Positions 9,461 to 20,148 of a stretch of 30,695 bases of DNA are shown here, piece by piece (positions within the stretch are counted from its first letter, which is position 1; each line of letters starts with the position of its first letter). The notes below the pieces were generated by a model. That model searched no databases. It had not been told where the DNA came from and worked only from the letters and a program-made list of their open reading frames with translations. Origin of the DNA: Folioceros fuciformis. Lineage: Eukaryota > Anthocerotophyta > Anthocerotopsida > Anthocerotales. The DNA is taken from contig JBNGIO010004564.1 of the NCBI GenBank assembly GCA_049999805.1, forward strand, positions 34,271 to 64,965, in the 5' to 3' direction. The position numbers and the translations under genes are program-made.

Positions 9461-11683
9461 ATGGAAGACTTGCCTGAAGAAGTGCAACTAGACAAGGCCC
9501 TCAACATCGTGAACACTCTAGGTCAGCGAGGACATCACGCTACCGCCCATACCTTGTATAATCTCCTTCAAGGCTGCATCGAAAGGAAAGGATGTAGAAG
9601 CAGGCCGGAGAGTGCAATCCCTTCTATTCAAACAAAAGTTTAATTCGAAGGTTCTGTATCCTGTGCCCAGTCTTATTCACCTGTTTGCTTCATGTGGCAG
9701 TTTGGCAGAAGCAGACCATGTATTCCGCCATGTAACATAGCCAAATACACGAACATGACAGACCATCATTTCGGCACACTCCCGCTACGGGCAGGGTAAC
9801 GAGGCTTTAAGATGATGTGAAGAGTTGCAACAGGCTGGCGTGGAGCCTAGTGAGTTGATTTATGTCGCAATCCTTAATGCGCGTGTGCTAGTACTGGAGC
9901 CCTGTCGGGGATAGCCTTGTGGGCACGTATGTGAAGTTAAACTGCTTGGATGAGGCTAGGTCAATTTTTGGGGCTGCACAGAAAGACTATTTTTACATGG
10001 ACTACATTGATTGGAGGATACGCTCAGAAGGGGAATGAATGGTCAAGACGCTCTTGATCTCTTCTGGCAGCTGGAACAGCAAGGAATGAATGCCGACAAG
10101 GGTACTTACGTAGCCATCCTCAAGGCATGTGGAACTACAGTAGTATACGTGCAATGGACCAGGGGAGCAAGTACACACCCAGCTTGTCAAATTTGGGTGC
10201 GAATCCGACGTGGTTTTTGGAATCAGCATCATTGACGTGTATGAGATTCTCGACTCTTCTCAGTGCTTGTAGCAACCTTTTGGCTCTCGATCAAGGCAAG
10301 CAGGTTCATGCAGATATCCTGAACGCAGGCTTTCGGGTGAATCAGGTTCTGGGGACAAGTCTCGTAGACATGTATGTCAAATGCAGGAGCATGGATGCTG
10401 CACGAAAAGTTTTTGCCTTCCTTTAAATGAGGACTGCAAGAAATCATGGACGATTATGATTGGGGGCTATGTGGCGCATAGGCACGGGCAAGAAGCTCTT
10501 CAGATGTTTGCAGCAATGCAATGGGAAGGTGTGAAACCAGACAAGGTCATTTCTCGAACCTCCTCCGAGCACGTGCTGATACTGCAGCTTTGACCGGGGT
10601 CCGGATGAGCCATGCATCTGTCACTGAAAGTGGTTACCAGACAGATATCATACTTAAGAGCGCCCTTGTTGACATGTATGCCACAGATGGAAGTATGGGC
10701 GAGGCAGGGGCAGTTTCTGACTCTTCTGCAGAACGAGATGACGTGCTGTCGTGTGCGATGATTGGAGCCCATGCTGAGCGCGATCAGGGTCGAGAAGCGG
10801 TCGAAGTCTTCCTACAAATGCAACAGGACGGGATTGAACCTAGTGCCAGTGCATTTCGAGAGTCCTGCTTAGCGGACCTCGCAGATAGTAAAGCATTCCA
10901 AACCCAACTTACAGAAACTGGCCTTAATGCAGATGAGCAAAATCGGCGGCTCCCTCGTCAAAATGTATGCTAAAGTGCGGGGTCATTGATGAGGCACGGG
11001 AAGTGTTCGACACTGTCTTGAGCCCGAGCCGTGATGTATTGGCGTGGAACACTATGATCGCAGCATATGCCTAGCATGGGCGTGCACCAGAGGCTCTCCA
11101 ACTTTTCCAAAACATGCAACAGGAGGCTCTAAAGCCCAGCAGTATGACTTTCATCAGCGCATTAACTGCTTGCAGCTACGCAGGCTTGCTGACGAAGGCT
11201 CTAGGATCATACAAATGATGTCCCGACGAGTTCGGCATCATCCCAGCAACAGAACACTACGCATGCATGCTGGACATCCTCTGCCGTTCTGAGCATGTGT
11301 ACGAAGCAAAGGACTTCGTCAGCAACATGCCACTAGAACCTGACGCCTTGCTGTGGAAGACTCTTCTCCCTGGATGCAGAACCTAGAGGAACGTAGAGCT
11401 CGGAACGCTATACTTCGAGGCCGTCATGATATTAGATGCCATTAACTCTGCTGCATTTACACTCATGTCAAACATTTATGCTGATGCTGGAAGAAAGGAG
11501 GACGCAGTACATGTTCGGAAGCGGATGTTGGATGCAGGTACCAGGAAGGAACCAGGACGGACATGGATTGACGTGGACGAAGATGTCTACACTTTCGTAG
11601 CAGAAGAGTCAGATCGTACCCAAAGTAAGCTCTCTTATGCAACGTTGAAAGCCTTGGTACAGGCTGGTGAGCCGTGCTGGTAG
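9461..11683 (+). pseudogene. Decayed PLS-class PPR gene with E/E+ end
   Basis: Intact members bind organelle RNA and guide C-to-U editing or processing. Here PPR-like segments run in order through all three forward frames, broken by frameshifts and stops: the opening (ATAHTLYNLLQGCIE, 9461-) shifts frame near 9590 to KDVEAGRRVQSLL and LIHLFASCGSLAEADHVF, which ends in TAG near 9737; then TIISAHSRYGQGNEALR, LQQAGVEPSELIYVAILNA, TWTTLIGGYAQKGN, ALDLFWQLEQQGMNADKGTY, TSLVDMYVKC (from ~10350), SWTIMIGGYVAHRHGQEAL, LKSALVDMYATDG, SLVKMYAKCGVIDEAREVF, and an E/E+ region (EPDALLWKTLLPGCRT, then MSNIYADAGRKEDAVHVRKR, RKEPGRTWIDVD) to the stop at 11683. No DYW deaminase motif follows. At least six disablements make it a pseudogene; introns cannot explain mid-motif stops. 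Confidence 0.9.
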
Positions 11684-11901
11684 TGGGGTTCTCAAAAACT
11701 ACAAATAACCTCGTCAGCCAGTGTGAGTTGTCTAAATGGCAGGGTATCAACGGCACACGTGTCCTGGAAAGATGGTCTCCAAATGGCTATGGAGAAGCAG
11801 GAGCTGTGCTCTGTTCCTGAGCTAGCAGAGCTCCCCTGCAACATACGTGTGCTCCCTGCCCAGCGATTCTGTCAGAGTAGCGTTTTGGTATCCTGGACGG
11901 T

Positions 11902-13065
11902 ATGATTCAGGCCAGAGCTTTCCTGTGCTTCAGTCTAGTTGCAGTCTTGTGGGTTGAAGTTTGCTGGGCTGCCAGGCCTGGTGACGTAGGAAGGAACGAC
12001 ACTGTGGGCCTACCCACAGTCAGCATGGAACCTCACTACGAGGTCTGGCAGGGAGTGGAAGTCATCTGGCAGATCCCTCCTGACGTGCGCAGGATTCTTT
12101 TCATCGCCCATGGCGTGGGATTCTTTCCCAACAATTTCTGGGACCCCTCGCCTGCATGCCCTGTCTGCACAGGTCTACCGGAAGAGCGGGCCATCACGCT
12201 GGCTGCCTTGAGCCGAGGATACGCTGTGATCTCGGTGTCGAGCTTGGGTGAGACGTGGATGGACTGGCCCCTGCGGACGAATCGGGATTTCTACAATGTG
12301 CTCAGGATTCTGTCCACTTGGATCGACCAGTTCGGATTAGAGGGCTTGCCTATCACTGGTCTAGGGATCTCCGACGGTGGAACATTTCTGTCCATTTTGG
12401 CGCTCGAGGTGGACGAATTTAAGTCCATTGTGCTCATGATTTCGTCTGCCAACGACGATGCCATCGATTTTGCTGCTCAGGAAGGAGACTACCCGCCTAC
12501 GCTCTTCATCCAGGTATACACCCCAGCCCTTCTTGGTGTGCTTGGAGCGATTTTGTGCGAGTCTTGTTCTTGATTTCTAACTTTTCTTGAGGTCACCCAG
12601 ATGCCGAAAGACGAGAGCTCCAGGATGAGCATTGCAGAAAACATGCGAAAGATGTCCGAGGCAGGCATCGTTACAGCAGACATAAAGTGCTATCCTTTCC
12701 CTATCCATGATTCCTACTTTACTGAGAGGATCCCAGGGCTGGATCTTGACACATCCATCAGAATATTAGAGGCTTTGAAGGCTCACGACTATCTCGACTC
12801 TATGGGATACATAGTAAGGCCCAATCCTTCTGTTGCGGACTGGGACGTGTATGAGGACTGGGATTGGGTGGAGGTGGTGCAAAAGTTGGGAGTGCTTCCA
12901 GTTGAGGGTAATGGTACTGTCAAGTGGGAACAAGCTGTCAGGGAAGAGCTCAGTCTAGCCTACGCTTTTCACTGCCCAACCAGCCTGAGGAGCACAGAGA
13001 TGTTAGACTGGCTTGATGGAACAACCTGGCCAAAGAAGCCCTACTCACTCGCTACGGCCATCTAG
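11902..13065 (+). CDS. Secreted alpha/beta hydrolase, uncharacterised plant family
   Basis: Two exons, 11902-12513 and 12601-13065, joined in phase 0 by an 87 nt GT-AG intron: 358 aa. Residues 1-23 form a signal peptide (hydrophobic FLCFSLVAVLWVEVCWA). Hydrolase features: ILFIAHGVGFFPNNFWD (65-81) as the oxyanion region, CPVCTGLPEERAITLAALSR with a CxxC (86-105), GYAVISVSS (106-114), the nucleophile elbow GISDG (155-159, Ser157) and a candidate catalytic His240 in FPIHDSYF. The acid residue is not assigned. The pattern matches uncharacterised plant alpha/beta hydrolases with the CxxCxGLPEER segment; the substrate is unknown. No retention signal is seen, so a secreted or vacuolar enzyme is inferred. 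The start lies 218 bp after the PPR relic stop. Confidence 0.85.
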
Positions 13066-13346
13066 CTCTGCCTCACAAAACTGATCCACAGGCTTTTTCT
13101 ACCAGAGCAAGTTTCGAATGCCTTGCTAGATCCTCCATGTCAGCACCCTTCAAAGAGAAAGCAAATTACAAGCTTGAATTTCCTTGCCCGGAGCAAGCTG
13201 CCCTCTGCGAAAGGACAGAAGGACAACAACGCCTCTTGAGACAAACTGACTCCAAGGGGTGAATCTGTGATTAGTACCCTGTACCTTACACTTGTTAGCT
13301 GCAAACATGTTTCGAGAAGGATGGAGGATGATTGGCGTGTAAGATC

Positions 13347-16300
13347 TTAGAAAACTAGATCATTGAAGTGTAGCTTTTCTTCTGGTTCCCTGTCTGAATC
13401 AGAGTCGGTCAGGAAATCACCTGGTTTCTGGACGGGTTGAGAAGTAAATGATTTCTTACGATTTGGTTTGTGCGGTTCTTCGTAGCTCTGCAGGGTTGCT
13501 GCTTGGCTTGTTGAGGTCACGGCAGCCATTTCTACCTCACTGTCGCCGTTGGGGATGGTTATCGAAGGTCTGCCACGCACCTGTGTCGTAGCCGGGATCT
13601 TCTGAAAGATCTGCGCCATTTCTCGACTTGCCCTTCTTCTCTCTACATCCGTTCTCATTTCCTCGTCTCTCTCATCCTCCAGCTGCTTCCAGCTTAAACG
13701 TCGTTGGACTTCGTTTTCCAAGGTCTGCTTCCTCCTGCTCGCCGCAGCCCTCACCTCCTCATCCCTCTCGGTTTGCGCGTGCTCCCAAGTGTTCACTGGC
13801 CGCCGTATCACCTGCTCTTCCTTCTGTTGAGCTTGTGTATTCCCCTTGTGTCGTTGCAACTCCAGCTCCTTTCTGGCGCGCTCATCTCTCTGTCGTTCTT
13901 GTCTGAGTTTCTCTTCACGCTGCTCCCTCGCAGTGTCCTCATCCCGCCGTCTCTGTTCACTCTCTCTTCTCAGCCTTTGGGCCTCAGAGTCTCTCCTTGT
14001 TTCTTCTTCGTCTTTTCGTTTCTGTTCCTCAACTACAATGCTATGCAGCACTCAAGTAAGAACACATGTAGAAGTACAAAACTGAGTGGGAACTTGGACA
14101 GTCGTATTACCTGCTCTTTTCTTTTCCATCCCGGAGGCTTTGAGTCTCTGAGCAGCAGCAGTTGTGGCTTTGGTGATAGCACCAGCGATGGTCTCAGTAG
14201 CTTCGGAGATTACCGGCTTCATCTCCATGGCAGAAGGTGGAGGCGTCTTGGAAAGTGAAGGTGGCCTAGGTGTTATGGGGATGACGTCGTAGTCACTTTG
14301 TTGTCCTAGATATGACTGTCGCCATCGTGGCCTACTCTGGACATATTGCTCCGTATGGTCTTCATGCTGATCCTCTTGTCGCTCTTCTTGATGAACATCT
14401 GTGAAGTAAACTTTGGTTGCTCAGAATTTCTGGGCCATTAGCCTGCTATTGAACACGCAGACCAACTCAAAAAGATCAGCACTGTGTCTCACCCATGCCT
14501 GGGGGCGGCGGCATATGGCCTGAGGGCCCAACAAGTCCAGCAGGAAGACCTGGCTGCAGCTGAACTATGGCTGTCTGGTGTTTGATCAGCAAGTATGTAC
14601 AGGTCCCCAACGCTCCCAAAAGAATTACAACCATGCTAGTGGTGAGACCACTTTCAGGTGGTTTGAACTGCCGATTGAACTGCACCATTATAGACATATT
14701 GGGAACACGCAGACAACCACCTGAAACGGAAGGTTGCCAACCCGTGAGGCATTCCGCGCAGTCTTGACCAGCATACCCTACAGAACAGCTCTCATATGTC
14801 AGGGTCAGTTCATCGGGAGTACGTGGTAGACAGATTCGTGTTGACGACTGGAAGCTGTGGCTTACCAAGGAAGCAGTCACACTGTCCAGTGGTATCCATG
14901 CAAATGCCTTGCCCTGAACACGTTACATTAGCTCCGGATCCAGGCCGAGTGGCGCAAGGGGTAGATACGTAAGGGCAATCTTGCAGGCAACAAGACGGAC
15001 TGACTTCTGTATCTGCACTTCGTCCGGTTACAGTACACCTTTCTCCAATTTCACACAATCCATTGCCGCAGACTCCAATTCTTGTCACGTTTGTAACAGA
15101 CAAAATCTCTGCTCCCGGAAGAATCTGATTGGCAGCACATTTGCTATCAAGAGAATTCCAGAGACGATTATCTTTGGCGGGGGAGGGGAGGGGGCGGTGA
15201 GGTTGAAGAGAGTGCAGATATGAAACGATGAGATGTAGGCACCTGATCTTCTTCATCTGATCCCGTACTCGATATCGCTACAAGATGTGGCACAATATCT
15301 GCTTTCCTGATAAGGGGTCTGGAGCTCGCATTCCGCTGTGCCCACAGTGCATCATCAAGATGAATGTTAGGAGATCTTCAGTTCAGGTACTGCGAGCTGT
15401 GGAAGGTGGAGGTGACAAATAAGCCAACCTCAGGATCATCCTCTATCTAGGCCTGATCGCAAGTCTGAGCCACAACAGAAGTGCAATGATAAAATAAAGA
15501 GTCCTGCCCAAAAGATCATACAGCAATAGGAAGAATGCTGAGGACGAAAGTCGCGATCCCCGTGAAGATTCCAGCTTGGCCACAATTGATAGGATCGACG
15601 GTGCAGTCGGCATTGAGGTTCTGCACTTGCATGTTACTAACAGTGACCGCACTCATTATAAGATTTAGATCAGAGCCAACCTGCAAAACAATAGCGCCAC
15701 GTGAAGTAATGTCCTGTCTTGTTGCTTTGAATCTACAACAATGAGTTCGTCAACAGCGAGTCTTACACTGTTCATCATCTTAGAGGTGAATCCTTGCCAG
15801 CTCTTGAAATCCATCGTCAACGTGGTTGTGAATCCCAATGTAAGTGTGAATATCGCTCCGCAGCTCAAACCGTCTCCATCACAAACATAGCACTCATCAA
15901 GCTGTCCACTATTGCAGCAGACGCCTTTTTCATCTCTGACCGTACTGCAGCATTGCAGCAAAGAATCCACAAATCTGCAAGCACGAGGGTCATGTGATCA
16001 AGAAATCGCATAACATTCTTGCACTCAAGGGAATAGACCATGTCGGTGCACACTTGGCTTTCCAAGAAATGGGACTTACATGCCTGTGCCATCGCAGATG
16101 CCACATGCATCACGAAACCCACTTTCGCAGCATTTCCCATTCTGTGGCACGGATGCGTAGGACGTCAGAATGCTAGAAGCAAAGTATAGGACTCCCCATT
16201 GAAAAGCAAACTGGGTTTTTGAGTGTTACCTTGTCCAATACTGCAGATGCACCTTGACAGCAGCTGAAAGCGGCATCTATTGTTGCACAGCAGTTCACGC

Positions 16301-18118
16301 GTCCAGATGATGTGAAGCCCATCACTCCCAAATACAGCTCACAGAAATCAGACTTTTCACAGTACCTTCCCTTCCATTCATCAGTACACAGACACCGATT
16401 CCCATCCTGACTGACAAGAAGAAGTCACATGGTCAACAACTATTATACGGCTGCTAGCAAACTTTGAGAGAAAGGAATAAGTTTCCGGCAGGCTTACCGG
16501 ACAATAACCATTTCCAGAGCAGTTGTTGTACGCACAGTTACTGCAGTTTAAAAGGGCAGCAAGACATGGGCTGGTGGTCGCGGGTCGGACAGCAGCAGGG
16601 CAGTTCACATCTGGTGCCACTTTGCCCTTGTCGTCTACGCACTGAAATACTGGCGTCAGTGGTTCTAGTAAATGCTCATGATAGATCCCCATTACACAAC
16701 TTGTGGAATGTAGCTTTGTGTCAAACTAGGGCCGGTTGCATTCTGATTTGTTAAAGACGAAGACTGCATACCTGTACTAATCTCGAGGTATTGGAGCCGC
16801 AAGCAGAGGAGCAGTTTGTCCAAGCGCCTGCTAGCCATGTGTATGGATGGCAAGGCTGCCAAACACAACAGGACCAAATTCGGTCTCCATTCTTGCATAG
16901 GGACGGCGCTAGCAGATGAGAGACGAGATGCCAACTAGGAGAGCTTTGACGAGCACCTGGGAGTTGCAAATTCGTTGAGAAGGTATTCGATCGCGAGGGA
17001 AGCACGAGTTTTCGCTCGCCGCAGATCCATCCACAAGACAATGCACTTGCCTTGTCATAACTCCACCATCACAAAGCTTGCTGCAATGGCTCCAGTCAGA
17101 TCCATGCCATTTGGGTTTGGAGCAATGATCCATGTTGCAGTACTGAAATTCCGAAACAGTGTCTTCGCCACCGCAGTAGGCTGGATCAGCCGTGTTGCCA
17201 AGGCTGTCTATGCACACAACCTCCCTGTTGAACAACACCCATACATTTGTCATGCTCTTGCATCCATTGGACAGCTCGGGGTTGCGAATACCTAGTTAAT
17301 ACTGTATATACAGCTTTCCCACCGGGACTGAGAGCCGACGTCGCAAGGCTGAGTGCATTCTCCCCACTGGCCTTCATACCACTGATGTTCTGGACAGGGA
17401 ACTCGGTTGCAGGGCTGCATTGGAAAGAGTTTTGTGTCACATTGGCTCTGCTCAGGAGGACTTTCGATTCATGAGAAAGTTAGTGATCGAGCCCAATTGC
17501 CACCTGATTCAGTTGAATGAGAGGCAAAAGTGCGCAGTTGGAGGCGTCCACCTTCAGAAAGCTGGTTGAGTAGCAGTCAATTATCGCACTCTGGCCAACG
17601 TTCCTGGGAGCATTAGCACATGCCAAAAGGTGGGGCTACGAGATTGAACAAACAAGGTGAGCAGAGACGTCTTACCTGAGTTCCATTGCTCCCACATTTC
17701 TGACTGCACGGACCCCAAGCCGAGGGAGCCCAGAAGGGGCCCCAGGGTCTGCTAAACTTGCCGATGGGCGGCACTGGTGCACTGCAAGGTAGTGCCTCCC
17801 ATAGACTACAGAAAATGCCACTGGAGTTGGTTGCGTTGAGCACGCCGGGCCTGGTGCTGGCGGCGATGCCAAGGTCGAAGCTCTCGGAACCCGCAGCTGG
17901 GCCTGATTAGTGGATGCACGGCAGGCCGTTGCTTTGCCAAGTTAGCACAAGTTCAGGACATGTGCCTGAGGCGTGGTGGAAACCCTAGCTGCTGCATGCA
18001 CCTACCAACCTCGCAGGAACTGGACGGAGGCCACAGCCACACCACAGGTGGTCAGATGGAATCCATGGAGGAATGAGTGGAGCAGAATCCAGATCTGCAG
18101 CAGGACAACGCTGCGCAT
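13347..18118 (-). CDS. Thrombospondin type-1/EGF-repeat membrane protein (one gene or two)
   Basis: Fifteen phase-consistent minus-strand exons: 18118-18010, 17902-17676, 17590-17504, 17414-17323, 17224-16957, 16855-16772, 16641-16498, 16406-16230, 16141-16080, 15974-15767, 15680-15522, 15124-14866, 14777-14493, 14398-14111, 14032-13347 (stop). Order: signal peptide (MRSVVLLQIWILL start); four TSP1 repeats at about 94-148, 152-206, 210-263 and 266-315, with cores SAWGPCSQKCG, GQWGECTQPCD, GSDWSHCSKLCDGG and GAWTNCSSACG, in ADAMTS style; EGF-like module (NCSGNGYC...CLCTDEWKGRYC); two Cys motifs ACGICDGTG and CYVCDGDGLSCG; a beta/alpha region; then CGNGLCEIGERC, a second EGF (CSGQGICMDTTGQCDC), a transmembrane segment (TSMVVILLGALGTCTYLLI), a Pro-rich linker and a ~220-residue Arg/Glu-rich coiled coil. 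If exon 11 is read on, TGA at 15518-15516 ends a 540 aa form; joined through, about 1044 aa (991 if exon 11 is skipped). Alternatively exons 12-15 are a separate gene from ATG 15256. TSP1 proteins are rare in plants; an adhesion or recognition role is inferred. Confidence 0.8.
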
Positions 18119-18681
18119 GCTGATGGTAGGCACGCCCGTCAGGACCTCTCAAGGGACCGTGGGAAGCCAACACTTGGAAAGCGCCATCGGGCCTGCAGGC
18201 ATTTATACGGCACGGCATCCCGAGCGAGCACAGTGAAGGTATGAACCAGGCTGGAGGCTAGACTAGCTTGATGACAGGTAAGGTCGTTACGCCCTATGGT
18301 AGCGTCCCATTTCACATGACGCGTCCCGACTCCGCACGTGTGAGTCCTGTAGCACGACCATTTCCCGCCACTACGCTTAACGGTCGGTGAAACGCTCGAA
18401 ACGCTCCCGGCCTGGCTTGCTTCTTCCCCGTGCTCCGCCGGCCATGTCTTGGTCTTGTTGGAAGGAAGTTGAGATCCTGTCCTTGCACCGCAATCAAAAA
18501 TCCTTCAAACCTGTCCATCTGCAAGTCTATGGTTGCGAGCACCATCCCACCATGCTTGAAATCTACCAAGACTCTTCCATCCAGTCGAACTGCACCTAGG
18601 AGCCCGTAGCTGGAGTCTGTCAGAGAAGCAGCCATGGACTAGAGCTTTGAAGTGGCTCCGGGCGAGAGCACACTCCGCGGC
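18119..18681. promoter_or_regulatory. Shared divergent region, TSP1-repeat gene / TEDC1
   Basis: About 563 bp between the start codons of two head-to-head genes. It must hold both promoters. It contains a two-codon upstream ORF just before the TEDC1 start (listed separately). No defended core element. Confidence 0.5.
18634..18642 (+). promoter_or_regulatory. Minimal upstream ORF before TEDC1
   Basis: ATG GAC TAG in a strong initiation context (GCAGCC before, G after), 39 nt before the TEDC1-like ATG. If transcribed in the leader it could reduce or gate translation of the main frame. Whether the transcript includes it is not known. Confidence 0.4.
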
Positions 18682-20148
18682 ATGGGTAGCGTGCCGAAGA
18701 ATGTGAAGGGAAGCGTAGAATATGTGTGCGGGCTGCTAGCTTCGCTGGGAATCGCGGGCCTGACTCCCGAGATTATGCGGCAGGCCAAATTCAACTCCAG
18801 CGCGGTGGCGGAGTCCCTTCTGCGGTCCATGCACGATCTTGTCATCCTCCAGCTCTCGCAGTTCCCATCCAAGGTACCAGTGCCGGTGTCTCCCAGTGTT
18901 GCCCCAGCTCCGGCTTCAGGCGCTGGGAGGAAGAAGGCGGGCTCCAGGAGCAGAGGCCCGGGGCCTGGGAGCGGATTCTGGGTAGGAGACGCCAGTACCG
19001 GATTCGTCAGAGAGACGGAGGTGAAGGCAGCAAGAGCGGTACTGGACGAGCTATGGCGGACAGTGGGGAGCCAGGACGGGCCTCCAGAGGAAGCCTTGGC
19101 GTTTGTGAAGTTCTACCTGGCGGTCTGGGGCTTCCCCCCGCATTCCCCCATCTTCACTCTCTCCTTTCCTGTGCAGGAGAGCAGGCACCTGCTGTTGGCA
19201 CTGGGATGGCTCGTGTCGCATTGCCGGGTGCTGGAGCGGGGGTTCCAGGTCCGGATCGAGCCTCTCCTGGCGGCGAGAGCGCAGGTGCCGCTCCCTTCCT
19301 ACCCCCCGGACGTGGGCTTCATGCCCGAGGCCAGGGCAAAGGGCGAGGAGGCCAAGGCCAGGGCGGAGGAGCATGTTGCCCGGGTGCTGGCGTCCTTGAA
19401 CGGGGTCAAAGACGTCTGCAAAAGAGCAGATGCCCGGGCGCATCAGGCGCTCATGCTCTACGGCAAGGTGCAGGCCACGTTCAAGTCCCTCTACTCCCTG
19501 AGGTGCTGCAAAGCGCGGCGGATGCATGAACTGAACCTGGCGCAGCTCGAGGCCGGGATCGAAAACGCGGACATGAAGCTCTTCTCGCAGTACGAGCTTT
19601 ACCTGCTGCAGAGCAAGGAGGCGCTAGAGCTGCACATTGGGGCGCTGGAGGCGGAGAAGAAGATCTCGGAGGAGGTGCAGGAGTACGAGAGGCATGAAGA
19701 GTTATTTTGGGAGTGGATGGAGAGCGTGGGTCTCGAGGCTCGGAAGGAAGAGGCATTGCAGGAACAGGGTCTTGCAGATGGGAATGGGTCAGAGGCGGAA
19801 CTTGATGTTCGGGGAGTGGGTCCGCAGGAGATGGAGCTGCTCATCCAGTTTCTGCAGCAAGAGATATGTGTGCAAGCTGGTGAGGGCCGTACTCAGAGTG
19901 TGAGTGTTCCTGAGGGCATACACTTACTGCCTCCTGACATAGCACAGAGGTTGGAGATTAGCGAACCTAGTCCTAAAGACGCGCCTGACGAGCTCGCGTT
20001 TGGGGGCGACCATGAGTTTTCCAGGGTTGCATCCCTGGGGCTTGCGGAGATGCCATCGTACGTCTACAATCCCGCAAGATTGCGAGGCAGATCGGTTTCA
20101 AAAGATCTTGGCCAGTACACTGCAGCTTCGCACAAAATCGAAGAGTAA
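18682..20148 (+). CDS. TEDC1: Tubulin epsilon/delta complex protein 1 homologue
   Basis: Single-exon 488 aa protein starting at ATG 18682 (the frame is open 30 nt further to a GTG). Recognised by LTPEIMRQAKF (27-37), the counterpart of the animal TEDC1 SPEIFRRAKF block, and by ESRHLLLALGWLVSHCRVLE (166-185) followed by ARAQVPLP (198-205), the counterpart of SRELLLALSWLL...QARVPL. Residues ~60-100 form a Pro/Ala/Gly/Arg-rich linker. From ~215 to 370 the protein is helical and charged, probably coiled coil. In animals TEDC1 with TEDC2 and delta- and epsilon-tubulin stabilises centriolar triplet microtubules, so in a plant it would act in basal bodies of motile sperm. It converges with NTMT1. 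The family call rests on two short motifs; length and order agree. Confidence 0.75.
   Translation: MGSVPKNVKGSVEYVCGLLASLGIAGLTPEIMRQAKFNSSAVAESLLRSMHDLVILQLSQFPSKVPVPVSPSVAPAPASGAGRKKAGSRSRGPGPGSGFWVGDASTGFVRETEVKAARAVLDELWRTVGSQDGPPEEALAFVKFYLAVWGFPPHSPIFTLSFPVQESRHLLLALGWLVSHCRVLERGFQVRIEPLLAARAQVPLPSYPPDVGFMPEARAKGEEAKARAEEHVARVLASLNGVKDVCKRADARAHQALMLYGKVQATFKSLYSLRCCKARRMHELNLAQLEAGIENADMKLFSQYELYLLQSKEALELHIGALEAEKKISEEVQEYERHEELFWEWMESVGLEARKEEALQEQGLADGNGSEAELDVRGVGPQEMELLIQFLQQEICVQAGEGRTQSVSVPEGIHLLPPDIAQRLEISEPSPKDAPDELAFGGDHEFSRVASLGLAEMPSYVYNPARLRGRSVSKDLGQYTAASHKIEE

Noticed and set aside
9461-11683. Reading the PPR region as a multi-exon intact gene
   Set aside because: Stops and frame changes fall inside single PPR motifs with no splice sites around them, so introns cannot restore it.
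13704-14258. Hydrophobic 184-codon plus frame with Leu/Ser/Phe runs
   Set aside because: It is the complement of the Arg/Glu-rich coiled-coil exons of the minus-strand gene; the apparent membrane segments arise from reversed GAG/AGA codons.
15443-15652. Hydrophobic minus frame ending in a membrane-like stretch after exon 11
   Set aside because: It is out of frame with exon 11 and crosses the candidate donor, so the hydrophobicity is likely incidental.
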